Shown here piece by piece: positions 33,301 to 41,500 of a stretch of DNA of 64,000 nt. The notes beneath the pieces were generated by a model that did not search any database, was not told the DNA's origin, and was given only the letters and a program-made list of their open reading frames with translations. The position numbers were made by a program, and so were the translations under genes. Position 1 is the stretch's first letter; every line of letters starts with the position of its first letter. Source of the stretch: Ga0077530 sp035565975 (GTDB taxonomy: Bacteria > Pseudomonadota > Alphaproteobacteria > Rhizobiales > Hyphomicrobiaceae). The DNA is taken from positions 10,996-74,995 of the forward strand of contig DATMRT010000119.1 in NCBI GenBank assembly GCA_035565975.1, given 5' to 3'.

Positions 33301-33406
33301 CCAGCGCAACCTCAGCTCCCCCGAAGCCAAAGGCTCCAATCGCCGAACCCGCAACCCCCGCGCCCGCCCCTTTCAGGAACTGGCGTCGTGAGAATTGCAC
33401 GTTCAT
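30317..33406 (-). CDS. fdoG: Formate dehydrogenase alpha subunit, selenoprotein (UGA = Sec200)
   Basis: A 1029-residue Mo/W-bisMGD catalytic subunit oxidising formate to CO2 in the periplasm. Residues 1-35 form a Tat signal (SRRQFLKG). One 4Fe-4S cluster is bound by CPYCSVSCG and CPKGAG. An in-frame TGA at 32809-32807 falls in NQARI-Sec-HAPTVASLAPT, the exact context of Sec196 in E. coli FdnG. The frame continues unbroken to 30317. A SECIS hairpin follows the UGA, and selA, selB and selC lie in the same cluster, so this is readthrough and not a pseudogene. The ATG at 33406 has GGAGAGG 6 nt upstream and begins the Tat peptide; length agrees with FdnG (1015). Confidence 0.95.
32777..32809 (-). 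promoter_or_regulatory. SECIS element after the Sec UGA codon
   Basis: Directly downstream of the UGA (32809-32807) the mRNA can form a hairpin with upper stem GGCC (32792-32789) and GGCC (32783-32780) closing the loop AGUCU (32788-32784), starting 14 nt after the UGA. E. coli fdnG has the same AGUCU loop closed by GCA/UGC at this distance. It is the expected SelB binding site. Predicted by eye. Confidence 0.8.
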
Positions 33407-33726
33407 GAGATACCTCTCCGCCTTGTCCATCGCGCCGACGTACGGAGATTGCCAGTCCCGCCATCAGCGCGCGTCGTACAAAGAAGACTAGTGTCTTCGA
33501 AGTCGACCACCACACGGGCGAGACTCCTCGAATTTTAGAACTGTTACACATTAGAATCCCATTGTAAACGCTGGCATATTTTGCGCCGCAGCAATCGTTT
33601 CCGCGCACGGAGCGCCATGCGCGATAACCCATTAATTGAACTGCATAATCATATGATCGGCTAACTCTATCAAAGACTGTTTTGCATCACGATTGACGCG
33701 CAGATCCGGCCTGCTAACGTCCGCTC
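33407..33726. other. AT-richer divergent intergenic region
   Basis: 320 nt between the divergent fdoG and VOC genes, visibly richer in A/T than its surroundings. It must contain promoters in both directions. I find no convincing FNR box, sigma-54 element or EcfG promoter, and no gene. Confidence 0.5.
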
Positions 33727-34122
33727 ATGACCGACCAGCCAGAATTCAAAGACGTCATTCCGACCTTCCGAATCTTCTCGATCGAGAAGGCCAAGGAGTT
33801 CTACGTCGAGTTCCTCGGCTTCACCGTCGATTGGGAGCATCGCTATGGCGACAACTTCCCGCTTTATATGCAGGTCTCGCGCGCGGGCCTCCGCCTGCAT
33901 CTGACCGAGCACTACGGCGATGCGACCCCGGGGTCGGCAGTGTTCATATGGATGCGCGGCATCGTGGCCTTCCAGGCGGAGCTGGCGGGCAAGGATTACC
34001 GCTATGCCAAGCCGGGGCTCAACGATGCGCCCTGGGACGCGAAGACCTTCATGCTCACCGATCCGTTCGGTAACAAGCTGACCTTCAACGAGCCGCTCAA
34101 GGCTGACGATCCGCGCGCTTGA
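33727..34122 (+). CDS. VOC-superfamily (glyoxalase/bleomycin-resistance-like) protein
   Basis: A 131-residue protein of the vicinal-oxygen-chelate fold, related to the bleomycin-resistance/glyoxalase group. The beta-alpha-beta halves are seen in IPTFRIFSIEKAKEFYVEFLGF and the terminal DPFGNKLTFNEP, the latter holding the usual Glu. These proteins bind or turn over small hydrophobic or metal-bound ligands. A DUF442-type gene begins about 30 nt downstream, suggesting one transcript. Confidence 0.8.
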   Translation: MTDQPEFKDVIPTFRIFSIEKAKEFYVEFLGFTVDWEHRYGDNFPLYMQVSRAGLRLHLTEHYGDATPGSAVFIWMRGIVAFQAELAGKDYRYAKPGLNDAPWDAKTFMLTDPFGNKLTFNEPLKADDPRA

Positions 34123-34151
34123 GCATCCGCCACCAAGCGGAGACTGGACGC

Positions 34152-34595
34152 ATGCAAGAACCTGCTTTCCTTGCCCCGAACGTCGCGGTCTGCGGCCAGC
34201 TCAATCCCGCCGAGCTGGGTGACGTGGCGAAGCGCGGCTTCCGTGCGATCGTCAACAACCGCCCGGATGGCGAAGCCTGGATCGGTCAGCCGAAGGCGGC
34301 AAGCCTCGATCAGGCCGCGAAGGCTGCCGGAATGGCGAGCCACCACATCACGTTCACGATGCCGACGCTCACGGCTGAGCACGCGCGGCGCCTCAACGCG
34401 GTGCTCGACAGCGCAGAGGGCCCGGTGCTCGTGTTTTGCGCCAGCGGCTTTCGCTCGGCGCTGCTCTGGGCCATTGCGCGGGCGGCACGCGGCGAAACGA
34501 TCGATGATCTCCTGAAGGCCGCTGCTGCCGCCGGCCAGCCCCTCGACAAACACCGCGAAACCATTGCGCGCCTCGCCGCCGAAGCGCGCGGGTGA
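34152..34595 (+). CDS. DUF442 / TIGR01244-family phosphatase-sulfurtransferase-like protein
   Basis: A 147-residue protein of the beta-lactamase-hydrolase-like (DUF442) family. It opens with VAVCGQLNPAELGDVAKRGF and IVNNRPDGEAW, and has the active-site loop FCASGFRS with Cys96 and Arg101. In other bacteria such a domain is fused to a persulfide dioxygenase-like MBL or to a transporter in sulfide oxidation; nothing of that kind is adjacent. I use the ATG at 34152; a TTG at 34119 overlapping the VOC stop is the alternative. Confidence 0.75.
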   Translation: MQEPAFLAPNVAVCGQLNPAELGDVAKRGFRAIVNNRPDGEAWIGQPKAASLDQAAKAAGMASHHITFTMPTLTAEHARRLNAVLDSAEGPVLVFCASGFRSALLWAIARAARGETIDDLLKAAAAAGQPLDKHRETIARLAAEARG

Positions 34596-34601
34596 GCGCG
34601 C
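34584..34601. terminator. GC hairpin between convergent genes
   Basis: GCGCGC (34584-34589) and GCGCGC (34596-34601) flank a 6-nt loop that includes the TGA of the DUF442 gene; the convergent enzyme gene ends at 34606. A short stem without T-tract, so a weak candidate. Confidence 0.3.
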
Positions 34602-34605
34602 GCGA

Positions 34606-35427
34606 TCAGCCCTGCAACATCTTGTTGAGCTCAGGCCCCGGCACGGAGCGATCGAGATAAGCGAACGTACCCTGGTCGCGAACCTCGCGCGCCGCATCGA
34701 TGAGCGCCGTCATGGCCGCGCGATGGAGCGAGCCGGCGAGACTAATCCGCTTGACGCCGGCCGCGGCGAGATCCGCCACCGTGAACGAGCGCCCCTTGAT
34801 CCCGACCATGAAGTTGAAAGGGCGGGCGAGGCTCGCGCAGACTTGACGCACGGCGGCGATATCCGGCAGGCCCGGCGCGAAGAGCACGTCGGCACCCGCC
34901 TGCTCGTAGGCCTTGAGGCGGCGGATGGTGTCATCGAGGTCCGGGTTGCCGCGGATGAAATTCTCCGCGCGCGCCGTAAACACGAAGCGGAATGGCAGAG
35001 CACGCGCTGCGGCAATAGCCGCTTCGACGCGCCGGACCGCATGATCGAAGTCGTAGATCGCTTTGCCGGGCCCCGCGAAATCCTCGATCGAGCCGCCGAC
35101 GAGACCGATACTGCCCGCCGCGCGAATGGTCTCGGCAACATCGTCGACGCCATCGCCGAAGCCGCTCTCGAGGTCGGCCGCCACGGGGAGATCGGTTGCC
35201 TCGACGACCGTCCTGGCGTGGGCGATGGCCTCCTGGCGCGTGACGTGACCGTCCGTGCGGCCGAGGACGCCGGCGCACGCCCCGCTCGACGTCGCCAGCG
35301 CTTCGAAGCCGAGCGCGGCCAAGACACGCGCGGAGCCGGCGTCCCAGGGGTTCGGGATGACGAATGTGCCCTCACGCTCGTGCAAGGCGACAAAACGACG
35401 TGATCTCTCGTCAACGGCAAGGGACAT
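34606..35427 (-). CDS. Isocitrate lyase/PEP mutase family enzyme
   Basis: A 273-residue TIM-barrel enzyme of the PEP mutase/isocitrate lyase superfamily, of the short oxaloacetate-decarboxylase or 2-methylisocitrate-lyase-like group. Visible are VIPNPWDAGSARVLAALGF, LPVAADLESGFG with the metal-binding Asp, GGSIEDF and the FTARAENF strand. The KRCGH loop of true isocitrate lyases is absent. It would cleave or decarboxylate a 2-oxo or 2-hydroxy acid. It lies 12 nt downstream of a YbaL-type antiporter gene on the same strand. Confidence 0.85.
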   Translation of the reverse strand: MSLAVDERSRRFVALHEREGTFVIPNPWDAGSARVLAALGFEALATSSGACAGVLGRTDGHVTRQEAIAHARTVVEATDLPVAADLESGFGDGVDDVAETIRAAGSIGLVGGSIEDFAGPGKAIYDFDHAVRRVEAAIAAARALPFRFVFTARAENFIRGNPDLDDTIRRLKAYEQAGADVLFAPGLPDIAAVRQVCASLARPFNFMVGIKGRSFTVADLAAAGVKRISLAGSLHRAAMTALIDAAREVRDQGTFAYLDRSVPGPELNKMLQG

Positions 35428-35439
35428 GGCACTCTCCGC

Positions 35440-37128
35440 TTACTCGGTCGGCAGGATCGTCCAATAGGATCTCAGCATCGCGCCCGAGATCTCCTGGGCG
35501 CCCAGCACGACAGACGTCGCACCGCAACTCTCGAGATGGGTCTTCTCGGCCTCCGAGTGCCCGCGCGCCAGGATGACCAGATTGGGCGCCATGGCGCGCG
35601 CCTGCTCGACGATCTGCCCGGCCTCGAAGTTCTCGTGGATAGCGACGAGAAGACAGCGGGCCTTCTCGAGGTTCGCCGCGGCGAGGTTCGTCACCGCATT
35701 CGCCGCGACGGCCTCCACGCCTTTCTCCTTGAGCGCATTCACGACGTCCTCGCTCTCGTCCATGACAAAGAGCGGCACACCAGCCTCGAGCATGGCCTCG
35801 CCGATGCGGTGCCCGACACGGCCGTGACCGATCAGCACGACGTGATCCTCGAGCTTCGTCGGCTCGATCTTTTCCGGCTCCGGCTCGCGCGGTTGCGCCG
35901 GATCCTCGCGCCCCTCCCGGCGATCCAGCCAGGGCTTGGCTCGATCGAGAGCGACGAAGATCAAAGGGTTCAGAAGAATGGAGATCAGCGCGCCGGCGAG
36001 GATGAGGGCTCGCGCATCCGTACCCAGGACGCCCAGAGCCACGCCGAGACCGGCGAGAATGAAGGAAAACTCGCCGATCTGCGCAAGGCTCGCCGAGATC
36101 GTCAGCGCCGTGCTCAAGGGATGGCCGAACGCCCGCACGATGAGAAGCGCTGCGAGCGACTTGCCAATGACGATAATGGCCACCGTTGCCAGCACCGGCC
36201 AGAAGTCACGCACGATGATGAAGGGGTCGAACAGCATCCCGACCGAGACGAAGAAAAGGACCGCGAAGGCGTCTCTGAGGGGAAGCGTTTCCTCGGCGGC
36301 GCGCTGGCTGAGCTCCGACTCGCTCAGAATCATGCCGGCGAAGAACGCGCCGAGCGCGAAGGATACGCCGAAAAGCTTCGCCGCGCCGAACGCGAAGCCG
36401 AGCGCGATCGCAAGTACGCCGAGGCGGAAAAGCTCGCGCGAGCCCGTGTGTGCGATGTAGTGGAGCAGCCAGGGTATGAGCCTGCGGCCGACGACCACCA
36501 TCATCGCGACGAACGCCATGACCTTCGCGATCGTCAGCGCAATCGTACTAAGAACTTGGGACGATCCGAAACCGAACGCGACGTTGCGCTGCACGCTGCC
36601 GTCGATCAGCGGAACGATCGCAGGAATGAGCACCAGCGCGAAGACCATGGCTATGTCTTCGACAATGAGCCAGCCGACCGCGATGCGCCCTCTCTCGGTG
36701 GTCAGCAACCGGCGCTCCTGCAGGGCGCGCAACAGCACGACGGTGCTCGCGACCGAGAGGGCGACGCCGAACACGAGGCCCGCACCGATCGACCAATTCA
36801 TCAAGTGCGCAAGCCCGAGGCCGAGCAGCGTCGCGACGGCCATCTGCCCGAGCGCTCCCGGGATGGCAATTGTCCGGACAGCCCACAGATCTTTCAGCGA
36901 GAAGTGAAGCCCGACACCGAACATCAGCAGGATGATGCCGATCTCGGCGAGCTCGTCCGCCAGAGCCTGGTCAGCGACGAAGCCCGGCGTAAAGGGACCG
37001 ACCAACACGCCCGCGAGCAGATAGCCGATCAGGGGTGAGGTACGCAGCCGCTGCGCCAATGCCCCCAACAGAAAGGCCAATGAAAGGCCCACAACGATTG
37101 TAGAGATCAGCGGGGTGGCGTGCTGCAT
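35440..37128 (-). CDS. ybaL: YbaL-type CPA2 cation:proton antiporter, copy 1
   Basis: A 562-residue monovalent cation:proton antiporter-2 family protein. The first 390 residues or so hold about 12-13 membrane helices (LISTIVVGLSLAFLLGALAQ, IGIILLMFGVGLHFSLKDLW, ASTVVLLRALQERRLL). A TrkA-N Rossmann domain follows (GHGRVGHRIGEAML), a regulatory nucleotide-binding module as in KefB/KefC. The C-terminus ends with an ARGHSEAEKTHLESCGA segment characteristic of YbaL. It probably exports K+ or Na+ in exchange for protons. It is nearly the same length as the gene upstream and strongly similar along its whole length. Confidence 0.9.
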   Translation of the reverse strand: MQHATPLISTIVVGLSLAFLLGALAQRLRTSPLIGYLLAGVLVGPFTPGFVADQALADELAEIGIILLMFGVGLHFSLKDLWAVRTIAIPGALGQMAVATLLGLGLAHLMNWSIGAGLVFGVALSVASTVVLLRALQERRLLTTERGRIAVGWLIVEDIAMVFALVLIPAIVPLIDGSVQRNVAFGFGSSQVLSTIALTIAKVMAFVAMMVVVGRRLIPWLLHYIAHTGSRELFRLGVLAIALGFAFGAAKLFGVSFALGAFFAGMILSESELSQRAAEETLPLRDAFAVLFFVSVGMLFDPFIIVRDFWPVLATVAIIVIGKSLAALLIVRAFGHPLSTALTISASLAQIGEFSFILAGLGVALGVLGTDARALILAGALISILLNPLIFVALDRAKPWLDRREGREDPAQPREPEPEKIEPTKLEDHVVLIGHGRVGHRIGEAMLEAGVPLFVMDESEDVVNALKEKGVEAVAANAVTNLAAANLEKARCLLVAIHENFEAGQIVEQARAMAPNLVILARGHSEAEKTHLESCGATSVVLGAQEISGAMLRSYWTILPTE

Positions 37129-37279
37129 ACGTGGCTGGTTGCTCCTGTGAAGAGATGAATGACCATCATCATCATGATCCGGCGGCGCATTGCAACCGCA
37201 CGGATTGCTTCATGACAACTTGCGACGGCGCTATTCGCACGGCGCGCGGTGATGCTGGCGAGACCGTAAGCACGCTCGC

Positions 37280-38980
37280 CTAGGCATTCACAGGCGTGCG
37301 CTCCGTAACCGTCCAGTAGAAGCGGAGCATAGCGCCCGCGATCTCCTCTTCGCCGAGTACAACGCCATCGGCGCCGCAGCTTTCGAGGTGCGCTTTCTCG
37401 GCTTCGGAATGTCCGCGCGCGAAAATGAGGAGACCGGGACTGATCGCGCGAGCCTGCTCCACGATCTGGCCAGCTTCGAAGTACTCCGGCACGGCGACAA
37501 GCAGACAGCGGGCTTTCCCGAGATTGGCATACTGGAGGCTAGTCACGCCGTTTGCGGCGAGCGCCTCGGTGCCCTCCGCCTTGAGTTTGCTCACGACCTC
37601 GTCGTTTTCGTCGATGACGAACAGTGTCACGCCGGCGAGCAGGAGGGCGCCGCCCACACGCCGTCCGACGCGCCCGAAACCCACGAGAACCGCATGATCC
37701 TCGAGCTTCGTCGGCTCTATCTTCTCGGCCTCCTTCTCCTGCGTGGCCGCCACGGCTTCCATGACATCGCCCCTCTCGAGCCGCCGCCGCAGCCAGTCGG
37801 TAAGCAAGAAGTATCCCGGGTTGGCAAGGATCGAGATCAGGGCGCCAGCGAGAATGAGATCCCGGGCCTGGGCGTCCAGCACCTCGAGCAGGATACCGAG
37901 ACCCGCCAGAATGAACGAGAATTCGCCGATCTGGGCAATGCTCGCAGAAATGGTCAGCGCGGTGCCTATGGAATGGCCGAAGAGCCGCACGATGGCGAAT
38001 GCCACCAGCGGGCTCGTGATCATGATGATTGCAAGCGTAGCGACCAGCGGCCAGAAATCCTGGACGATGATCGACGGATCGAACAGCATGCCGACCGAGA
38101 CGAAGAAGAGGACAGCAAAAGCGTCGCGCAGCGGCAGCGTCTCCTCGGCGGCGCGCTGGCTGAGCTGCGATTCGCTCAGGATCATACCGGCGAAGAAGGC
38201 GCCCAGCGCGAACGAGACGCCGAACAGCTTGGCGGCGCCGAAAGCAAAGCCGAGTGCGATTGCGAGCACCCCGAGGCGGAAGAGCTCACGCGACCCTGTA
38301 TGCGCGATGTAGTGGAGCGTCCACGGGATGACGCGCCGCCCGACGATCATCATCATCGCGATGAAGGCCGCCACTTTCGCCATCGTCAGCAGGATCGTAC
38401 CGACGATCTGGGACGAGCCAAACCCGAATGCCGCACTGCGCTCCAAGCTGCCGTCGAGCAGCGGCACGACCGCCGGGATGCCGACCAGCACGAAAACCAT
38501 GGCCACGTCTTCGACGATCAGCCATCCAAGCGCGATGCGACCGCGCTCGGTCATGAGTAGCCGACGCTCCTGAAGCGCCCGCAGCAGCACGACCGTGCTC
38601 GCCACCGACAACGACAGTCCGAAGACGAGACCGGCCCCAACAGACCAACCGAGCAGCCAGGCGAGCCCCATGCCGATCAGGGTCGCGACGGTCATCTGTC
38701 CAAGCGCGCCGGGAACGGCGATCGTGCGGACCGCCCACAAATCCTTGAGCGAAAAATGCAGTCCAACGCCGAACATCAGCAGGATGACGCCGATTTCGGC
38801 GAGCTCGTTGGCAATCGTCTGATCCGCGACAAAGCCCGGCGTATAGGGCCCGACGACGACGCCGGCGAGCAGATAACCAACCAGCGGAGAGAAGCGCAGT
38901 CGCTGCGCCAGAGTTCCAAGCAGAAAGGCCAACGACAGGGCCACGACAATCGTCGAAATAAGCGGCGTGTGGTGTGCCAT
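37280..38980 (-). CDS. ybaL: YbaL-type CPA2 cation:proton antiporter, copy 2
   Basis: A 566-residue paralogue of the downstream antiporter with the same architecture: N-terminal membrane domain, Rossmann motif GFGRVGRRVGGALL, and the terminal ARGHSEAEKAHLESCGA. Differences concentrate in the linker before the Rossmann domain (ERGDVMEAVAATQEKEAEK) and in the extreme C-terminus. The 151 nt between the two genes leave room for a separate promoter. The pair is best explained by tandem duplication followed by divergence. Confidence 0.9.
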   Translation of the reverse strand: MAHHTPLISTIVVALSLAFLLGTLAQRLRFSPLVGYLLAGVVVGPYTPGFVADQTIANELAEIGVILLMFGVGLHFSLKDLWAVRTIAVPGALGQMTVATLIGMGLAWLLGWSVGAGLVFGLSLSVASTVVLLRALQERRLLMTERGRIALGWLIVEDVAMVFVLVGIPAVVPLLDGSLERSAAFGFGSSQIVGTILLTMAKVAAFIAMMMIVGRRVIPWTLHYIAHTGSRELFRLGVLAIALGFAFGAAKLFGVSFALGAFFAGMILSESQLSQRAAEETLPLRDAFAVLFFVSVGMLFDPSIIVQDFWPLVATLAIIMITSPLVAFAIVRLFGHSIGTALTISASIAQIGEFSFILAGLGILLEVLDAQARDLILAGALISILANPGYFLLTDWLRRRLERGDVMEAVAATQEKEAEKIEPTKLEDHAVLVGFGRVGRRVGGALLLAGVTLFVIDENDEVVSKLKAEGTEALAANGVTSLQYANLGKARCLLVAVPEYFEAGQIVEQARAISPGLLIFARGHSEAEKAHLESCGADGVVLGEEEIAGAMLRFYWTVTERTPVNA

Positions 38981-39172
38981 TCCAGACTGAGGCCCCCTCC
39001 TCCCCGGACATCGCGCACATCAAATCGGGCCCATAAGCTTATGGCGCCGCGCGGTATCCTCATCCGACGATGCTATGTAGTTCTCGCAGTATATTAACAC
39101 CGCCGAGGATGAGCCAACTGAAATCGCGGGCGCGGCGCCACGGACAATGTCCGAAGCGGATCGGCGAAGCGT

Positions 39173-40357
39173 TTAGCCGGGAGGCGGCAGCCGCAATATC
39201 GCAAGTGCGAGAGCCTGCGCGCGCGGCACGATGGAATCGACCTCGAGATATTCCTCCGCCGTGTGGGCATTGCCGCCGACGGGCCCGACGGCACAGAGAG
39301 TCGGACAGCCAACACCGGCGGTGAAGCCGGAGTCGGCGCATCCGCCGGTGAACTCGCCCTTCACACTCATGCCGAGATCCTGCGACGCCGCGGCGTAGGT
39401 CTCGAGGAGCGCACCGGCTTCCGCCGATTGAGTGAGCGGCAGGAACTCGCCGAGGATCTCGAGCGTCGCCGATGTGCCGGGTACGGTCGCGCTATCGATG
39501 ATCTTCTGAATGGCCGACAGCGCAAACTGGCGATCGGCTGGCTTGACGTAGCGCAGGTCGATGCGGCCCTCGGCCGACGGCGCCGTGGTGTTCACGCTCT
39601 GCCCGCCCGACACGAGACCGACATTGACCGTGAGCCCGCGCGGCAGGTCCGTCAGCGCATGCAGGGCGACGATCTTGTGCGCAATCTCGCCGATCGCGGA
39701 AATGCCCTTCTCGAAATTGCCGCCGGAGTGGGCCGCCTTGCCCAGAACCTCCATGCGCATGAAAACGCCGCCCTTGCGCCCGCTCACGACATTGCCCGTC
39801 GGTCGGCCGGGCTCCGAGTTGAAGACACACCGCGCCTCGCGCGCCACGCGCTCGATCACTGGCCGCGAGGATGGCGAGGCGATCTCCTCATCGGAGGTGA
39901 TGAGGCCCGCGAGCGGCGCCGGCGCGCCGCCGTAGCGCTTGAAGGCTTCCAGCACGAACGCATTCATGACGAGACCGGCCTTCATGTCGGCCACGCCCGG
40001 CCCGTAGGCGCGACTACCCTCGATCTTGAAGCCGCGCCGGCCCGCCTCGCCCTTGGGAAAGACCGTGTCGCGATGGCCCATCAGGACGATCGGCTTCTCG
40101 TTCGTCGGGGTGTCATCGAGACGAATGTGGATGGCGTTGCCGTAGGTCTCGTGCGGCTCGATGCGCGTCAGGAGCCCGCGCGTCTCGCAGTGGCGCACGA
40201 AACGCTCGCCCACCGCGTCGACGCCCGATTTGTCGTAGCTGCCGCTGTCGATGTTCACGACCTCTTCGAGCAGGCTCAGCATGTCCTGGCGGCTCTCGGC
40301 AAGCCAGGCGCAGATTTTCTTCTCGAGATCGGTCCTGCCTGCCGCCGCGGCGCTCAT
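39173..40357 (-). CDS. M20-family metallopeptidase (carboxypeptidase G2-like)
   Basis: A 394-residue dizinc hydrolase of the ArgE/DapE/CPG2 group. The metal site is complete: His in MGHRDTVFP, bridging Asp in GPGVADMKAG, catalytic Glu pair in TSDEEIASP, Glu in NSEPGRP and a terminal His in GGNAHTAEEY. The lid domain is visible in GKAAHSGGNFEKG. It likely removes a C-terminal Glu or splits an N-acyl amino acid. I start at the ATG at 40357, which has GGAGGG about 6 nt upstream; two earlier ATGs lack a ribosome site. Confidence 0.87.
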   Translation of the reverse strand: MSAAAAGRTDLEKKICAWLAESRQDMLSLLEEVVNIDSGSYDKSGVDAVGERFVRHCETRGLLTRIEPHETYGNAIHIRLDDTPTNEKPIVLMGHRDTVFPKGEAGRRGFKIEGSRAYGPGVADMKAGLVMNAFVLEAFKRYGGAPAPLAGLITSDEEIASPSSRPVIERVAREARCVFNSEPGRPTGNVVSGRKGGVFMRMEVLGKAAHSGGNFEKGISAIGEIAHKIVALHALTDLPRGLTVNVGLVSGGQSVNTTAPSAEGRIDLRYVKPADRQFALSAIQKIIDSATVPGTSATLEILGEFLPLTQSAEAGALLETYAAASQDLGMSVKGEFTGGCADSGFTAGVGCPTLCAVGPVGGNAHTAEEYLEVDSIVPRAQALALAILRLPPPG

Positions 40358-40585
40358 GCTACCCTCCGTCATGCTGATGCACTGCACCAGCATAGAGGGG
40401 CATCAGCACTTGCCTGTCCAGGGCCACAGGCGCGCAACGGCCATGCGGTCGATCGCGACGGCCCGTCGCCGCCACGTCCATGCCCTGCGTCGCCCGCAAC
40501 GGGGCGTGCAGGCGCACTGATTGGCAAAGCCACATCTTTGCGCAAGATTTGAGGTGGGAAACAGCCTCAAAACGAGGGCGCAGGC

Positions 40586-41494
40586 ATGGCGGACATCGGT
40601 TTCATCGGACTCGGGATCATGGGATCGCGGATGGCAGCGCGGCTTCTGGCGGCCGGCCACGCGCTCGTCGTGCATGACGTCAGCGAGACGGCCGTGGCCG
40701 CGCTCGTCGAGAAAGGTGCGAAGGCTGCGGGCTCGGCAGCGGAAGTCGCGAGCCGGAGCGATATCGTGCTGCTCAGTCTGCCGAAACCGGATGTCGTCGA
40801 AACCGTGCTGACGGGCGCGGGTGGTGTCACCGAAGGCACGCGCGCGAAGACGGTGATCGACACATCCACCACCGGCTCGCAAGTGATCGCGCGCGCGGCA
40901 CCGAAACTCGCCGCCAAGGGCCTGACGCTCATCGATGCGCCGGTGAGCGGCGGCGTGCCGGGCGCCGCCAATGGCACGCTCACGGTCATGGGCGGCGGCG
41001 ATCCTGCCGTCTTCGAGACCGTGCGTCCGATCCTCGAGATCATCGGCAAGAACGTCATGCACATGGGCGACAAGCCGGGCTCGGGGCAGGCCATGAAGCT
41101 CGTCAACAACATGCTCTCGGCCGCCGGCACGCTCGCGGCCATGGAAGTGCTCGTCGCCGGCGCGAAGGCAGGCCTCGATCCGCAGAAGATGCTCGACGTG
41201 ATCAACACGTCCTCCGGGCGCTGTTTCGGCACGGAGGTGAAAATCCCCGAGTGCGTCCTGCCGGGCACCTTTCCCATGCGCTTCTCGACAGACCTGCTGC
41301 ACAAGGATGTCGCGCTCGGCGTCGCGGAGGCGGAAGCCATGGGGGCGCGCATGTGGGTGGTGAAATGCGCACGCGATCTGCTTGCCTATTCGAAAGAGCA
41401 GGGCGATGGCGCGCGCGACTACGCGCACATCATCACCTACTTCGAAGATTGGGCGGGCGGCGACGCGAAGGTGCGCACGAAGGACGGCGGCTGA
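40586..41494 (+). CDS. 3-hydroxyisobutyrate dehydrogenase-like NAD(P) oxidoreductase
   Basis: A 302-residue beta-hydroxyacid dehydrogenase. The N-terminal Rossmann motif is GFIGLGIMGSRMA; substrate-binding DAPVSGGVPGAANGTLTVM and the catalytic Lys in GQAMKLVNNML follow. Family members oxidise 3-hydroxyisobutyrate, tartronate semialdehyde or related acids with NAD(P). It stands alone on the + strand between two minus-strand M20 peptidases, and is convergent with the second one at a distance of 6 nt. Confidence 0.88.
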   Translation: MADIGFIGLGIMGSRMAARLLAAGHALVVHDVSETAVAALVEKGAKAAGSAAEVASRSDIVLLSLPKPDVVETVLTGAGGVTEGTRAKTVIDTSTTGSQVIARAAPKLAAKGLTLIDAPVSGGVPGAANGTLTVMGGGDPAVFETVRPILEIIGKNVMHMGDKPGSGQAMKLVNNMLSAAGTLAAMEVLVAGAKAGLDPQKMLDVINTSSGRCFGTEVKIPECVLPGTFPMRFSTDLLHKDVALGVAEAEAMGARMWVVKCARDLLAYSKEQGDGARDYAHIITYFEDWAGGDAKVRTKDGG

Positions 41495-41500
41495 GCTACG

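Noticed and set aside
30317..33406. Treating the formate dehydrogenase alpha gene as a pseudogene or as two genes because of the internal TGA
   Set aside because: The TGA is at the exact Sec position of FdnG, is followed by a SECIS-like hairpin, and selA, selB and selC are in the same cluster.
33572..33584. A sigma-54-like element (TGGC...TTGC) between fdoG and the VOC gene
   Set aside because: The distance between the GG and GC pairs is two bases short of the required spacing.
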